Shown here: in pieces, positions 1 to 10,947 of the stretch
How positions within the stretch are numbered: position 1 is the stretch's first letter
How the letters are laid out: every line of letters begins with the position of its first letter
From: Cunninghamia lanceolata
Lineage: Eukaryota > Streptophyta > Pinopsida > Cupressales > Cupressaceae
Direction: 5' to 3'
Assembly (NCBI GenBank): GCA_027924645.1
Contig: BSBN01001150.1
Coordinates: 124,001-188,000 of the forward strand
DNA: 64,000 nucleotides
Position numbers and translations under genes: made by a program
Notes under the pieces: generated by a model
What the model was told of the DNA's origin: nothing
The model's input: the letters and a program-made list of their open reading frames with translations, nothing else
Database searches by the model: none

Positions 1-229
1 CTGTATAGGAACCAACACTGGTCACAGACATTTGCATAAGATGTCAGAACGTGTATCATGGAGGCATCAATTGCCGCAAATACCATCTTGTAGGTGTTGT
101 GCAAATTTTGCACACCATATTGAAATTTTTCAATATCAGATTCAAAGGAGGCATGAGGACAGTAAGATTCAAAGCTGCAGTCATAGTGAGAGTCACAGTG
201 AGATTCCAAACAATGAGCCTATAGCAAGT

Positions 230-1870
230 GTGGTGTGGCCCATACAAAACACAGTCAACACACGTGTAATGGCGCATCCACTATTTGAAAAGAAAGCTCA
301 GCATTCAATAGAACGATATGCAGCCTTGTATTAAAGCAAGGTGCTGCCCTAGAAAACAATATACAAGCCTACAAAGCATCAACATTCTATATGAAACTAT
401 CAATGCACAAACCATTACTAAATGGGCACTCAGCCAACATTGAGAATGAAGGCGGACTCAAAAAGACATGATGCTTTGCATAAAAGATGGTGCACTTCTC
501 TGATGTAAAATAAGCCATATGTAATGTGGCTCAGAGAAACTTCAACATCGAATGAAGGCTCAAGGGAGAAATAAAGGCGCAGCCTCAAAGATAAGCCTCA
601 ACTTATTAGTCAAGCGGCTCACATGGTATAGTGCGGCCTCTACCAAGATTCAACACAACATATGAAATGAAACTCACAACCACTGATAAGTCTTGAAGAC
701 TCAACCCATGAGAAGCAAAGCGCAAAGCATCCAAACTACATTGCAGCCATTTGAAGGTCAAAGCACAAACCATGAAAGAATATGGAGGCACAACAAGCAC
801 TTAGAAACAAGGCACGAAGCAAATAACATGTGTCAAGTCTTGAAAGCACATATAGAATCAATATATGCAGGCCTTAGTAATCAAAGTGCTGCCTGTTTTC
901 GAGGCACTCAAATGAAAGCACTCAGCCTTGTAACAAAGGCGCTGTCCACACAAAGGCACATCAAATATAAAGCAAAGGCGTCACCAAAGATCAAAGAATG
1001 GTGCATATCATAATGTAGCCAATGGCGCTGGTTTATTAATAAGGGGGAGCCATTTCTAAACATGGCGTTGGCATTATAAATGAAAGCATCACCTTTGAAA
1101 TATGGTGCAACCTAGCCATTGTCGAGGCAAAGCATATGACATCAAAGTGCAGTTCTTCATAAAGATGCCACGACCTCTAGAAACATAATGCAAACATACG
1201 TAAATGAATGGTGCTGGTTTCTAGAGGATGAAGGCGCCAAATATAAGGAAAGGCATAGGCCATAAGACAAGCACCAAGATTTCAAGGCATAGCCAGAGTA
1301 TGGCTCGGCCTATGAAGAAGAGTGCAGCCATTATGCATATAGATGATGCAGCCCAGCAAAATAAAAGCGCCAAACTTCATTTAAAAGCCATGAGCATATA
1401 CATAATAGTGGCGCTGCCACTAAAAGGCGCTGCATACATAGAAGATGGCTCAAGAGAAAAGAAGGCGCGACCCTATGAAGAAAGGCACGCAAACACTGAG
1501 AAATGGAGGCGCTGTTAGAAATGTGGTGCAACCATTTAGAAAATAAGCCGAAGCTTTTAAGTCAATGAGCAGCGTATTGATGAAGGAGCACAATATAAAC
1601 GAAGGTGCAGTTTATTAAGAAGCATGGCGCTGTCTAAAAATGCATAGTTTATGTGAAAATAGGTGCGACGTCATAAACATGGCTCGACCATACAAATTCA
1701 AAACACCAACAAATAGAAATGTTGATGGCGCACTAGCATATGAAATATGTGCTGCCTATCAATGGCATGGCTTCATAGTAATGGCACATCCATTTTTTAG
1801 AGGTGCAGTTTAATAGAAGGCACCATCGATTGCATATGGTGCGGCCTCATTGAAGGCACTTAGTATGAAA
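230..1870. repeat. Degenerate short-period repeat field (ggcgctgcc-like words)
   Basis: Words such as ggcgctgcc, ggtgcagcc, aggcgc and ggcactca recur every few tens of bases, separated by A-rich spacers containing catatgaa or aaagca. No two units are identical and no fixed period could be read by eye, so this is an old, diverged tandem or interspersed array. Small ORFs on both strands are by-products of the base composition. No gene was recognised. Confidence 0.5.
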
Positions 1871-2267
1871 CTCAGACACCGTCGATGGAGATAGATCAAT
1901 AACATTCGCACCTGAAGGAGAAAATGCAGAATTGTCAGAGGGATGGAGCGTAGTTATGCCACGTAGCAAACAGAGCCAATGGTGCACATTCTTGAAGAGT
2001 GTCAGGGTTGTCAGAAGAGGGAGGTGCAACTGTGCACCACATGGCAGAGGAGAAAGGTTTTCTAAGTTTCACCGAAATGTTTTAATAGAATCTTTATTAA
2101 ATCTTTCTAAAGATTTATAAATTGATTCAATAAATTAAAAGTGAGTCTCCTGAGACATAGGATAAAATTAAAGCTGTCATATTTAATAAGAGGTGGGCCC
2201 CAAGTAAATAAAGCAAAGCTTTATTTCTTTTTAAAATCTCACATGAAAGCAAGAAAGATTCATATGA
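1871..2267. other. Unassigned flank left of the first gypsy element
   Basis: The first part (about 1860-2060) is mixed sequence with two overlapping short ORFs on opposite strands. The rest is AT-rich. It forms the left flank of the element starting at 2273; the matching right flank resumes at 14174. No gene or repeat family was recognised. Confidence 0.4.
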
Positions 2268-2272
2268 GCTTT
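2268..2272. repeat. Target site duplication, left copy (gcttt)
   Basis: The 5-bp word gcttt stands immediately before the terminal TGATC of the left LTR. The same word follows the terminal GATCA of the right LTR at 14169-14173. The match, 11.9 kb apart, defines the outer limits of the Ty3/gypsy element. Confidence 0.85.
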
Positions 2273-2605
2273 TGATCTGTGTTAGGATCTAGGACAATTG
2301 CATGTGTTTGCTTAATGATTAATTTGAAGGTCTTAAACGTAATAACGTAGTTGAAATGCTTAAATAAACATAACAATAATAAAGTGATGAATTGAACAAA
2401 AGAGAGACAGAAGAGAGAAGACAAAACACGAGTTGATAACGGAGTTCGCCAATATGGCTACGTCTTCGGGTCCCTCTCCAACAGAGTGACTGATCCTTGA
2501 TTATGCTCCAAAACTAGTTACAAGGCTTCAACTGAACAAAGTGTCAAGTCTCCTGGCTTGCAAGAGTTACAAAGTCTATCTCCTTCCGGTGCAGCAGAAT
2601 GACAC

Positions 2606-5149
2606 TGTAGGAGTCCAGGACAACATTGAGAGGGGGGGTGAATCAGTGTTGTATTAGTTTTCAAATCTTTTACAACTTTTTGCAAACTTTCTCTTACAGA
2701 ACAAATAGAGAGGAATACATTAATGATTTGTTGAGCTCATATGCACAAGATTAATAATGAAGGATGTGAACAAAACTTAATAAGCAAAGCACTAATATAC
2801 ACACATACAGATGAAGACAACATGAAACTTAACACATGCTTTTCACAAGTGGAAAACCCTTCTGGGGTAGAAAAACCACTCAAAATTGCCTCACTGGCTT
2901 AAGCAAAAACCTCACTGGTTACAATGTTTAGAAGCACCAACTTCAAGGAGCACCAACCCCTAATACATATTCAAATTAAAAATCAAGAACTCAAATTCTC
3001 TGTTTCAATACAAATCACTTCTTTCACATGTGTCTGTCATATGACCATACTTCTCATCAACTCAAATCACATACAAAACTCATCATCTGAATTTTCTTTT
3101 CAAGAGGATATTCAAAATATATTCAACCCTGAATGCTGATCCACTCAACAACACACCCATCGATCCACCTGCGAAGCCATTATATACAAGATGACTTTTC
3201 ATATTTTGTCTTCTCTCCACAATTATTTCAATCCTTGATATTCTTGCATCTACAAAAACGGTCTCTTCAAATTTTCTGTCTTGCAAATCAATTTTAGTGA
3301 GTATAAAACCTTTCATATTCTGCAAAAGAAATTCAATGATCTTCAATATCTTATTTTTGCCCTCATATCTGTAAATGCCTCTTCATATTCAATGACATTT
3401 CAACCTAAACAAATTTGGCTTCAATAAAATTCCTGCATAAAAAAATCTTCAATATTGCCCCTGTCAAAAACAATTTCTTTCCAAAAAACTTTTCATATAT
3501 CTCTTTTCAATAAAATCATTTTGCCTGTGCAAATTCAATCTGCAAAAATAACTCAACCAATTTGTCAATCAAACTTCTCTGCAATAAAATCATCTGACAT
3601 TTCTTTTTCAAGATTTCATAAAAAAATGTCTTCAAAAACCATTTTGTTCTCCAAACAAATTTCATAATATATCTTCAATAAAAACAAATTCATCATCTTC
3701 TCAAAAATATAATCACTCTGCATCTTTTTATATTCTCTGTCAAAAAAATGAAGTATGATCCTCATGTGGCCATCTGAAAAAAATCTTCCAAGAAAATCAT
3801 CCCATAAAAGGCATTCCTCTCAAAATCAATCTCCAATTCTCCATAAATATTTGCCTTACAAAATCTCCTAAAAAATCATAATGTCATCTCTTTGGGTTGT
3901 TAAATTAGAAAAAAACAATTTCTAATTTAAGAAATGCTTATCACCACAAAAGCCATTCGATAGCTTTTTAAAATAAGACTCACCATTTTAAAAGTTATAA
4001 AGACATGGATATAGGCTGATAAAAATGAGGTTTAATAATTAGAAAGAGCCATAAAAAAGACTTAAAGGAAATCTTCAAAAAGGCCGATAAAGATATGAGC
4101 ATGAATTTTAATGCATATTTGAATGTAAAGAAAACATAAGGAGGCCGATAAAGTTTCTAACTTTAAAACCAAGCTCACAAACTTTATATGAAGACCGCTG
4201 CAATATGTTAAAGAGCCAAGAGGACTGGTGGCATATATGAGAAGAGAACCCTCTACAAGGTCACACTTAAGTGATATGACTTGCTATCGAAGGTCAACAA
4301 AAATTAAAACATAAATAGCATTTGATATATGACGGGTAGTGAATGTTAAGAAAAAGAGATAAATAGTATAGGATTTGGGTTTTAAAAACATTAGAATATT
4401 GGCATTAAAAGATGACAAGTCAAATAACAATTTTCAACAAATGAAAAATCTTGACTATCTGGTAGAGGGAAAAAAATAATAGATAGGATCTTTTAATGAC
4501 TTGGGAAACCAATCTTGAGAAGTTTTATACTTGGAAATTAGTTCTTTTAGGGATTTTTGAACAATGTTTTAGCTAATCAAAAAGATAACATCCTTACTGC
4601 TATCTTCTCATAAGCAACCAACAACATCAATACCTTTGTATACCAACAACTAACATCATCAACCTTGTCAAGAACTTGATGAATAATGAAGACCACTCCT
4701 GAAACATGCCTACCAAGAATATGCCATTTCCACTGATAAATCATGACATTGTGAAGACCAACTGATTGTATGAACCAAGTAAACCATGAATGAAGATCAC
4801 ATCTCTCCATATCTGCATTACCATGCATGATGAGCATTATCTAGACCATTAAGATAGAAATCATTAAGGTACACTATAATGGCAAAACAACCTTGTCTTG
4901 AGCACAACCTGTGACCTTTAAATTCACATCATGTGACTTCAATTGTATGACATCACATTTCCAAGCTTATGATCAATGACATCCTGAAACATGAAGAAAC
5001 TCTTGCCATCAATAATACATTACATCAAACCAACTCCACATTTATGTGAACTGCACAACTAACTCCTCCTGAAGTCTTGCAACAACTATGGCAACTTTAC
5101 ATCAACAACTGAACACACTTTTGACATCAATGACAACCTGTCACCATCA
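2606..5149. mobile_element. Solo-LTR-like insertion inside the left LTR
   Basis: It begins TGTAGGAGTCC and ends CACCATCA, and is flanked by the perfect 5-bp duplication gacac (2601-2605 and 5150-5154). The right LTR of the host element keeps the uninterrupted site near 9147. The start is followed by a G-run and ggtgaatca, a pattern seen in plant LTRs. No internal LTR pair, primer binding site or coding domain was found over 2544 bp, so a solo LTR or long-LTR non-autonomous element is most likely. The ORF on the minus strand at 4577-4837 is not recognised. Confidence 0.7.
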
Positions 5150-5540
5150 GACACTCCTCCGATGCACAGAGATGAACACTCAAATTCTCCAGAATAATTC
5201 TCTCATCACTCACTGCTTTCCATTAACTCAAACTCCTATGCTACCCCCCTTTTATACACAATTTTTGCCTAATATGGTTCATAACCATATGATTTTGAAA
5301 ATCTCCCATTTTTCACATTTACAATAGTAAATCTCCAAATATCCCCTTAAAATAACATTAAAATCTTTATTAATCTTCTTAAACTTACCTAGATATTATT
5401 TTAAGCCCTTAAATATTCTTTAAAGGCCCCTTAATATCTTATAATATCGGGCTATAAAAATCTAAGAGGGCTTAATATTTTAAATATAGGGAAATCGGCT
5501 TTAAATTCTATTTTAAAAACGAACTACCTCTGATAAATTC

Positions 5541-5745
5541 TTGCACCGAAGGCTTGGCGCATTGGTAGAGAGTATGAGTGGTAAGGGGGAGGTCGGCGGT
5601 TCAAACCCACCCCCCCCCCCCAATTTCGGCTTTAGCTTCTTTAAATGGATCTGGCGCCCTTTATGTGGCAGATCGCATTATGTGGTGTATTGGTAGGCGG
5701 ACATTGTGGGATAAGGGAGGTTGGGGTTTCGACTCCCAAACCTTA
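5541..5745 (+). promoter_or_regulatory. Two tandem tRNA-like Pol III promoter modules in the left LTR
   Basis: Module 1 has an A-box-like tggcgcattgg (5555-5565) and a B-box-like ggttcaaaccc (5598-5608). Module 2 has tggtgtattgg (5683-5693) and ggtttcgactccc (5725-5737). Box spacing is tRNA-like in both. No complete cloverleaf was drawn, and a poly-C run follows module 1, so these are tRNA-derived (SINE-like) heads rather than tRNA genes. Their orientation is opposite to the retroelement. Confidence 0.55.
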
Positions 5746-6133
5746 TATCTTTTATCAAACAGTTGAAACCGACCACCGAAGGAGCTGTTGACGGGGTGCC
5801 ACATGGCGCCCAGCCATTGGGCCTCGTGGCTCCTTATTAGCCACATTGGATGCCACGTGTCGAAACATGATTGATCCACATTTTTGCCACATCACCTGCA
5901 CTTGCCACGTCATCATGCTGGCATCATCACTGTACTGCCATGTCATTATGCTGACATCAGCATGGTCAACCCTTTTACCATACAACTTTGACTGGCTGTA
6001 ACTTCTGCATACGAGCTCCGATTCAGGCGAAACAAGCAGCGTTGGAGTCGTGGTGACGAGCTCTTCAATTTGGTGATGATTTCTGGAGCATTTGGAACAC
6101 TTCAATTTTTGATGAAAATATCCACCTGGATCA

Positions 6134-6146
6134 GCCCTCCCCATTG
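6134..6146 (-). other. Polypurine tract of the first gypsy element
   Basis: On the minus strand the sequence reads AATGGGGAGGGC and is followed directly by the LTR start TGATCC. This is the expected position of the plus-strand primer for a Ty3/gypsy element, and it independently fixes the inner LTR edge at 6133. Confidence 0.75.
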
Positions 6147-6174
6147 GAGAGCTTTTGGACCTCCGAAAGCTTGA

Positions 6175-7845
6175 TTACTCGGAAAGTAAGTGAGGGTAAA
6201 GTTCCCTCACTTTACCAATCTCCATCCATTTCGCCTTGCTTGGATTCATCCCCTTCAATCCCACTCTGAGGTACTCAACAACTCCTCTTCGTGAAGTCCT
6301 GACTTTCTTGTCTAAGATGACATCCTCTGGCAGCTCTGTCATATACTCAGGTGAAAGATCATCAACTGATGGAACCTGAATGTTAGTCTCCTCATCCAGT
6401 ATCATTGGAGGCTCATACAACTTCAGATTCTCTACATTTACAACTGAGTAGATATGCATGTATGGAGGAAGATTTAGGCAGAAGGCATTGGTACCGATCT
6501 TTTCTAGGATCTCAAAGGGACCATACCTGATCAGCTTGAGCTTCCTTCCTTCGCTTTGCATTCTTTCCTTGCTAATATGTAACCAAACTCTGTCTGCAAC
6601 TTGGAAATGATGATCGATGCGATGCTTATCATGCCGGGCTTTATACTTTGCCTGGCTCTTCTCCAGTTGTGCTTCAATTGCCTGATGAATTGCTTGGACT
6701 TTCTGGATGAACTTCAAAGCCTTTTCTGCATCATGGCGTCCATCTTCAACATTGTCCTTCCCGAAAGCAAAGTCAGTTGGTGTTTTTGGCAGATACGCAA
6801 AACATGTTTCAAAAGGAGATCTTTTTGTAGAAGAGTGTGCTGCATGGTTGTAAGCATGCTGCACATAGTGTAGATTTTCATCCCACAGCTTGGGATGCTT
6901 ATTGCAGTAACCTCTAAGAAGATGCACAACTGTCCTATTCACTACCTCTGTCTGTCTATCAGTCTGCGGGTGGAAAGCTGTACTTTTCTTTAGTCTAGTG
7001 TCCATGAGTTCCCACAATGCGGACCAAAATTCCCCCAAGAATCGAGCATCTCGATCCGATACAATAGAAATAGGAAGCCCAAAATGAACCCATACAAATT
7101 GAAAGTATAAGTGTGCTGTCAGCTCAGTTGTGACCTGTTTCTTACAAGGCATTAAAATACACATTTTACTAAACCTATCAACTACCACAAACAGATAATC
7201 ATGTCCCTTCCTAGACATGGGTAGTCCCCTGACAAAATCCATTGAAACACTTTCCCATGGACGAGATGGTATAGGTAGAGGTGTGTACAACCCTAATTTC
7301 CTATTGCTAGGCTTGCTTGTTGCACACATTACACAACCTCTAATGTACTTGGATACAATTTCTTGCATATGAGGCCAATAGCAGTATTTTTGCAATTGAG
7401 TCATTGTTTTGCTTACCCCAACGTGTTGAGCAATCAATGATGTGTGTGCTTCTCTAATTACCTGTGCCTGTTCACCTTTTGGAATACATAACTTTCCTAA
7501 ATGATACAACAATTTATCCTGCACATAGTAATCTTTCTCTTCTACATGTTTGCCTGCGATTAGAGCTGAATAAATATCCTTAAAGTCTTCGTCCTTGGTG
7601 TATTGTTCCTGAAAAATTTCATGTACCATAGAACTACCTTGAAGGATAACCATAGAATTCATGACAGGAGGCCTAGACAACATATCTGCTACTTTATTAT
7701 GGGCACCTTTTTTATACTTCATAAACAAATGAAACTGTTGAAGAAAACCCATCCACCTGAAGTGCCTACTTTGTTGCAGTTTGGATTGTGAGTGCATGTA
7801 TTGAAGTGTTTGGTGATCAGTGTGGATTACAGTTTCTTTACCCAT
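6175..7845 (-). CDS. Ty3/gypsy pol C-terminal part: RNase H end, integrase, chromodomain-like tail
   Basis: This 556-residue open segment starts in the C-terminal RNase H (HTDHQTLQY). It continues with the integrase zinc finger (H-H-C-C, ending GCVMCA), the catalytic core (SMDFVRGLP, VSDRDARF, then TDRQTEVVNR) and a C-terminal chromodomain-like stretch (VVEYLRVGLKG). Integrase joins retroelement cDNA to chromosomal DNA; the tail usually directs target choice. The usual TDGQTE reads TDRQTE. The first methionine is internal: upstream sequence stays in frame with the RNase H and RT to 8894 and is separated only by a TAG at 7873-7875, so this is part of one broken polyprotein, not a separate gene. 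Confidence 0.85.
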   Translation of the reverse strand: MGKETVIHTDHQTLQYMHSQSKLQQSRHFRWMGFLQQFHLFMKYKKGAHNKVADMLSRPPVMNSMVILQGSSMVHEIFQEQYTKDEDFKDIYSALIAGKHVEEKDYYVQDKLLYHLGKLCIPKGEQAQVIREAHTSLIAQHVGVSKTMTQLQKYCYWPHMQEIVSKYIRGCVMCATSKPSNRKLGLYTPLPIPSRPWESVSMDFVRGLPMSRKGHDYLFVVVDRFSKMCILMPCKKQVTTELTAHLYFQFVWVHFGLPISIVSDRDARFLGEFWSALWELMDTRLKKSTAFHPQTDRQTEVVNRTVVHLLRGYCNKHPKLWDENLHYVQHAYNHAAHSSTKRSPFETCFAYLPKTPTDFAFGKDNVEDGRHDAEKALKFIQKVQAIHQAIEAQLEKSQAKYKARHDKHRIDHHFQVADRVWLHISKERMQSEGRKLKLIRYGPFEILEKIGTNAFCLNLPPYMHIYSVVNVENLKLYEPPMILDEETNIQVPSVDDLSPEYMTELPEDVILDKKVRTSRRGVVEYLRVGLKGMNPSKAKWMEIGKVRELYPHLLSE

Positions 7846-7872
7846 TAAGTAGTGTTTCCATTTTTTAACACT

Positions 7873-8184
7873 CTAAACTAATGCATACAATTCCTTATCA
7901 TAAGTAGGATAATTACTTACTGCAGCTGTAAAGGTTTTAGAGTGATAGCAGATTGGTTTACCTCCTTGCATGAGTATTGTTCCCATGGCAAACCCACTTG
8001 CATCTGTCTTGATCTCGAACGGTTGTTGTAGATCTGATAAAGCCAGAACTGGTGCGGTGCTCAACTTTTCCTTCAAAGTGTCAAAGGCTTTTTGCTGTGG
8101 AGCTCTCCACTGGAAAGTTGTCTTTGTACTGGTTAACGCGTGTAATGGCGATGCAATGTAGGAGAAGTTGGTGATGAACTTCCC
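7873..8184 (-). pseudogene. Ty3/gypsy RT thumb/connection and RNase H N-terminal part
   Basis: This lies between two in-frame stops (TGA at 8185-8187 and TAG at 7873-7875), in the same frame as its neighbours. It contains ASPLHAL, then APVLALSD and FEIKTDASGFAMG, with the first RNase H aspartate in KTDAS, and HSKTF and YDKELYALV. RNase H removes the RNA template during cDNA synthesis. The stop after ALV probably replaced a glutamine codon (CAG to TAG). Confidence 0.8.
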
Positions 8185-8894
8185 TCAGTACTGAACTGCA
8201 CCTAAGAAAGTTTTGACTTTTGTGACTGTACTTGGCTTAGGCCATTTTACAATAACTTCGACCTTCGTAGGGTCTACTTTCAATTGACCACCACCTACGA
8301 CATAGCCTAAGTACTCGAAGGATGTCTTAGCAAATTCGCATTTAGACATCTTTACAAAGAGTTTTTTTTTTCTCAATACATCAAAAACTTTCTTTACATG
8401 ACGTACATGTTCTTCCCAAGTTCGACTGAATACAAGAATATCATCGAAATAAACTATGACAAACTCATCAATAAAAGGACGAAAGACATCATTCATGACT
8501 CTCATAAAGGTAGCCGATGCATTACATAGCCTAAAGGGCATGACCAACCACTCAAACAGTCCCTGTTTTGTCTTGAATGCAGTTTTCCAAATGTCAGTTT
8601 CTGCAATCCTTATCTGATGATATCCACTACGCAAGTCTAACTTAGAGAAAAAAACTGCATGTTTCAATTGATCAAGTAAATCATCTATTTAGGGAAGAGG
8701 ATACTTGTTCTTTACCGTTATCTTGTTCAGGGCTCTGTAGTCGATGCACATTCTCCAAGATCCGTCCTTCTTTGGCACCAACACAATTGGAGAACCACAA
8801 GGAGATGTACTGGGACGAATAACTCCTTTCTCAACCAACTCCTGAACCTGCTTTTTGATTTCCTCATTCTGCAAAACTGATAAACGGTACATGC
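8185..8894 (-). pseudogene. Ty3/gypsy reverse transcriptase, N-terminally truncated
   Basis: The minus strand encodes [18 protein letters not shown], then [20 protein letters not shown], a stop (TAA, 8686-8688), KLDLRSGYHQIRI, and the catalytic YFDD in VIVYFDDILVFSRTW. This is the palm of a Ty3/gypsy RT. The frame is continuous with RNase H and integrase. Upstream of YRLS the coding sequence ends abruptly at the LTR (8895): protease and gag are deleted, so the element cannot be autonomous. VMPFGL reads VMPFRL. Confidence 0.85.
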
Positions 8895-9529
8895 CGTAGT
8901 TGAAATGCTTAAATAAACATAACAATAATTAAGTGATGAACTGAACAAAAGAGAGATAGAAGAGAGAAGACAAAACACGAGTTGATAACAGAGTTCGCCA
9001 ATATGGCTACGTCTCCGGGTCTCTCTTCAACAGAGTGACCGATCCTTGATTATGCTCCAAAACTGTTTACAAGGCTTCAACTGAACAAAGTGTCGAGTCT
9101 CCTGGATTGCAAGAGTTACAAAGTCCATCTCCCAGTGCAACAAAATGACACTCCTCTGATGCACAAAGATGAACACTCAAATTCTCTAAAATAATTCTCT
9201 CATCACTCACCACTTTCCATTAACTCAAACTCCTATGCTACCCCCCCCTTTTATACACAATTTTTTCCTAATATGGTTCATAACCATATGATTTTGAAAA
9301 TCTCCCATTTTTCATCTCCAAATATCCCCTTAAAAGAACATTAAAATCCTTATTAATCTTCTTAAACTTACCTAGATATTATTTTAAGCCCTTAAATATT
9401 CTTTAAAAGCCCCTTAATATCTTATAATATCGGGCTATAAAAATCTAAGAGGGCTTAATATTTTAAATATAGGGAAATTGACTTTAAACTCTATTTTAAA
9501 AACGAACTACCTCCGATAAATTCTCGCAC

Positions 9530-9722
9530 CGAAGGCTTGGCGCATTGGTAGAGAATATGAGTGGTAAGGGGGAGGTTGGCGGTTCAAACCCCCCCCCCCC
9601 ATTTCGGCTTTATCTTCTTTAAATGGATTCGGTGCCCTTTATGTGGTAGAGCGCATTATGTGGCGTATTGGTAAGCGGACATTGTGGGATAAGGGAGGTT
9701 GGGGTTTCGACTCCCAAACCTT
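9530..9722 (+). promoter_or_regulatory. Two tandem tRNA-like Pol III promoter modules in the right LTR
   Basis: Counterpart of the left-LTR pair. A-box-like tggcgcattgg at 9538-9548 with B-box-like ggttcaaacc at 9581-9590; tggcgtattgg at 9661-9671 with ggtttcgactccc at 9703-9715. The boxes are as well kept here as in the left LTR, so the modules were present before the element inserted. Confidence 0.55.
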
Positions 9723-10060
9723 ATATCTTTTACCAAATAGTTGAAAAACCCGCCAAAAAATCGGGTAACCCGTGAGTACTCACGTTGCAGGATCTGCCAC
9801 GAGTGTTTTTGAGAAAAACTCGCAGCGTGTAATACCGAAAAAACTCGCCATTCCACGCGAGGATTTTTGAGAAAAATTGGGCAAAGTTAGGTATAAATAA
9901 TAAAAGGAAACCTAAAAAGTAAACATGTTTTTATTTCATTATCCGACGATGATGACAACCTGCGGCGGTGACGAAACCCTAGCTAGAGCACGCAACGAAA
10001 CCCTAGTTGGAGCGTGCGCTTCACTGTTAGGTAGATTCGAAATCGAAATTTTAAAAATGC

Positions 10061-10789
10061 TGTATCATATGAAAGGAGAGATTTTAGACGAACTGTCAAA
10101 ATTTATAGACGATTATGATGATATATTTTAAAAATATAAAGACTATCATATGAAAAGAGAGATTTTGGACGAACTGTCAAAATTTATATTCGATTATGAT
10201 GATATATAATATATTATACTGTATCATATGAAAGGAGAGATTTTGGACGAACTGTCAAAATTTATATACGATTATGATGATATTCTTATGAATCTATCAT
10301 CATAATCGTATATAAATTTTGACAGTTTGTCCAAAATCTCTCCTTTCATATGATACAACATTTTAAAATTTTGATTGTAACAGTAAAAAATAAAAAATAT
10401 TTAATAGTTTTAAAATTTAAAAAAACTAAAAAAGACTATCATATGAAAGGAGAGATTTTGGACGAATTGTCACAATTTATATAGGAAATTGTGGCAGTTC
10501 GTCCAAAATCTCTCCATTCATATGATACAGTCTTTTTTAGTTTCTATTGTTTTATAATATAATATTATAAAGAATAAAATTTAAATATATCATAATCCTA
10601 TATAAAATTATAAAAATTATAAATTATGATAGTTCGTCCAAAATCTCTCCTTTCATATGATACAGAATCCAGATTACAGTCTTTTTAAAATTTCAAATGT
10701 TTTTTAAATTAAATATCATCATGATTCATAATCCTATTTAAATTTTCAGTTTGACAGTTCGTCCAAAATCTCTCCTTTCATATGATACA
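10061..10789. repeat. Eight-copy subterminal repeat in both orientations (hAT element)
   Basis: The core catatgaaaggagagatttt occurs forward near 10061, 10143, 10220 and 10437, and inverted near 10295, 10485, 10628 and 10750. Each copy extends to 40-63 bp. Transposases of hAT elements bind short subterminal repeats, but these units are longer and better kept than is usual. The small plus-strand ORF at 9925-10131 runs through one unit and is not supported as a gene. Confidence 0.8.
10220..10357. repeat. Near-perfect 63-bp inverted repeat (hairpin)
   Basis: Arms 10220-10282 and 10295-10357 are complementary over 63 positions with one difference by eye, separated by a 12-base loop. A transcript across it would fold into a long duplex. 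A second hairpin of about 40 bp lies at 10438-10527. Confidence 0.8.
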
Positions 10790-10947
10790 TCATGATCATA
10801 CAGTCTTTTTATAATTTTGATTGTTTTTTATAGCAAAAATGTCATAATACAGAGCTATACAACAGTCAACTGTGTTATTGTCAAATTTAAATTTTTAATT
10901 GAACTTTTTTTGTTCTCTCTTTTTTGATAGTTAACAGGTTATAACTT

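Larger units (their letters stand above)
2273..6133 (-). repeat. 3' LTR of the first gypsy element (left copy, interrupted)
   Basis: It starts TGATCTGTGTTAGG and ends CACCTGGATCA. Segments 2346-2605 and 5155-6133 match 8895-9147 and 9148-9737 plus 13805-14168 of the right LTR. It is split by the insertion at 2606-5149. It contains a poly-C run near 5608 and two tRNA-like modules. Confidence 0.85.

Noticed and set aside
4577..4837. 86-codon minus-strand protein gene
   Set aside because: It lies inside the solo-LTR-like insertion and has no recognisable domain.
5541..5745. tRNA genes
   Set aside because: Boxes A and B are present, but no acceptor stem or full cloverleaf could be paired, and a poly-C run follows. 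Treated as tRNA-like modules.
9925..10131. 68-codon ORF as a hAT accessory gene
   Set aside because: It reads through a subterminal repeat unit and shows no motif.
10220..10357. microRNA gene
   Set aside because: The arms are near-identical members of an eight-copy transposon repeat; a long perfect duplex suggests siRNA at most.
10061..10789. CRISPR-like direct repeats
   Set aside because: Repeats occur in both orientations with irregular spacing, inside a plant hAT element.
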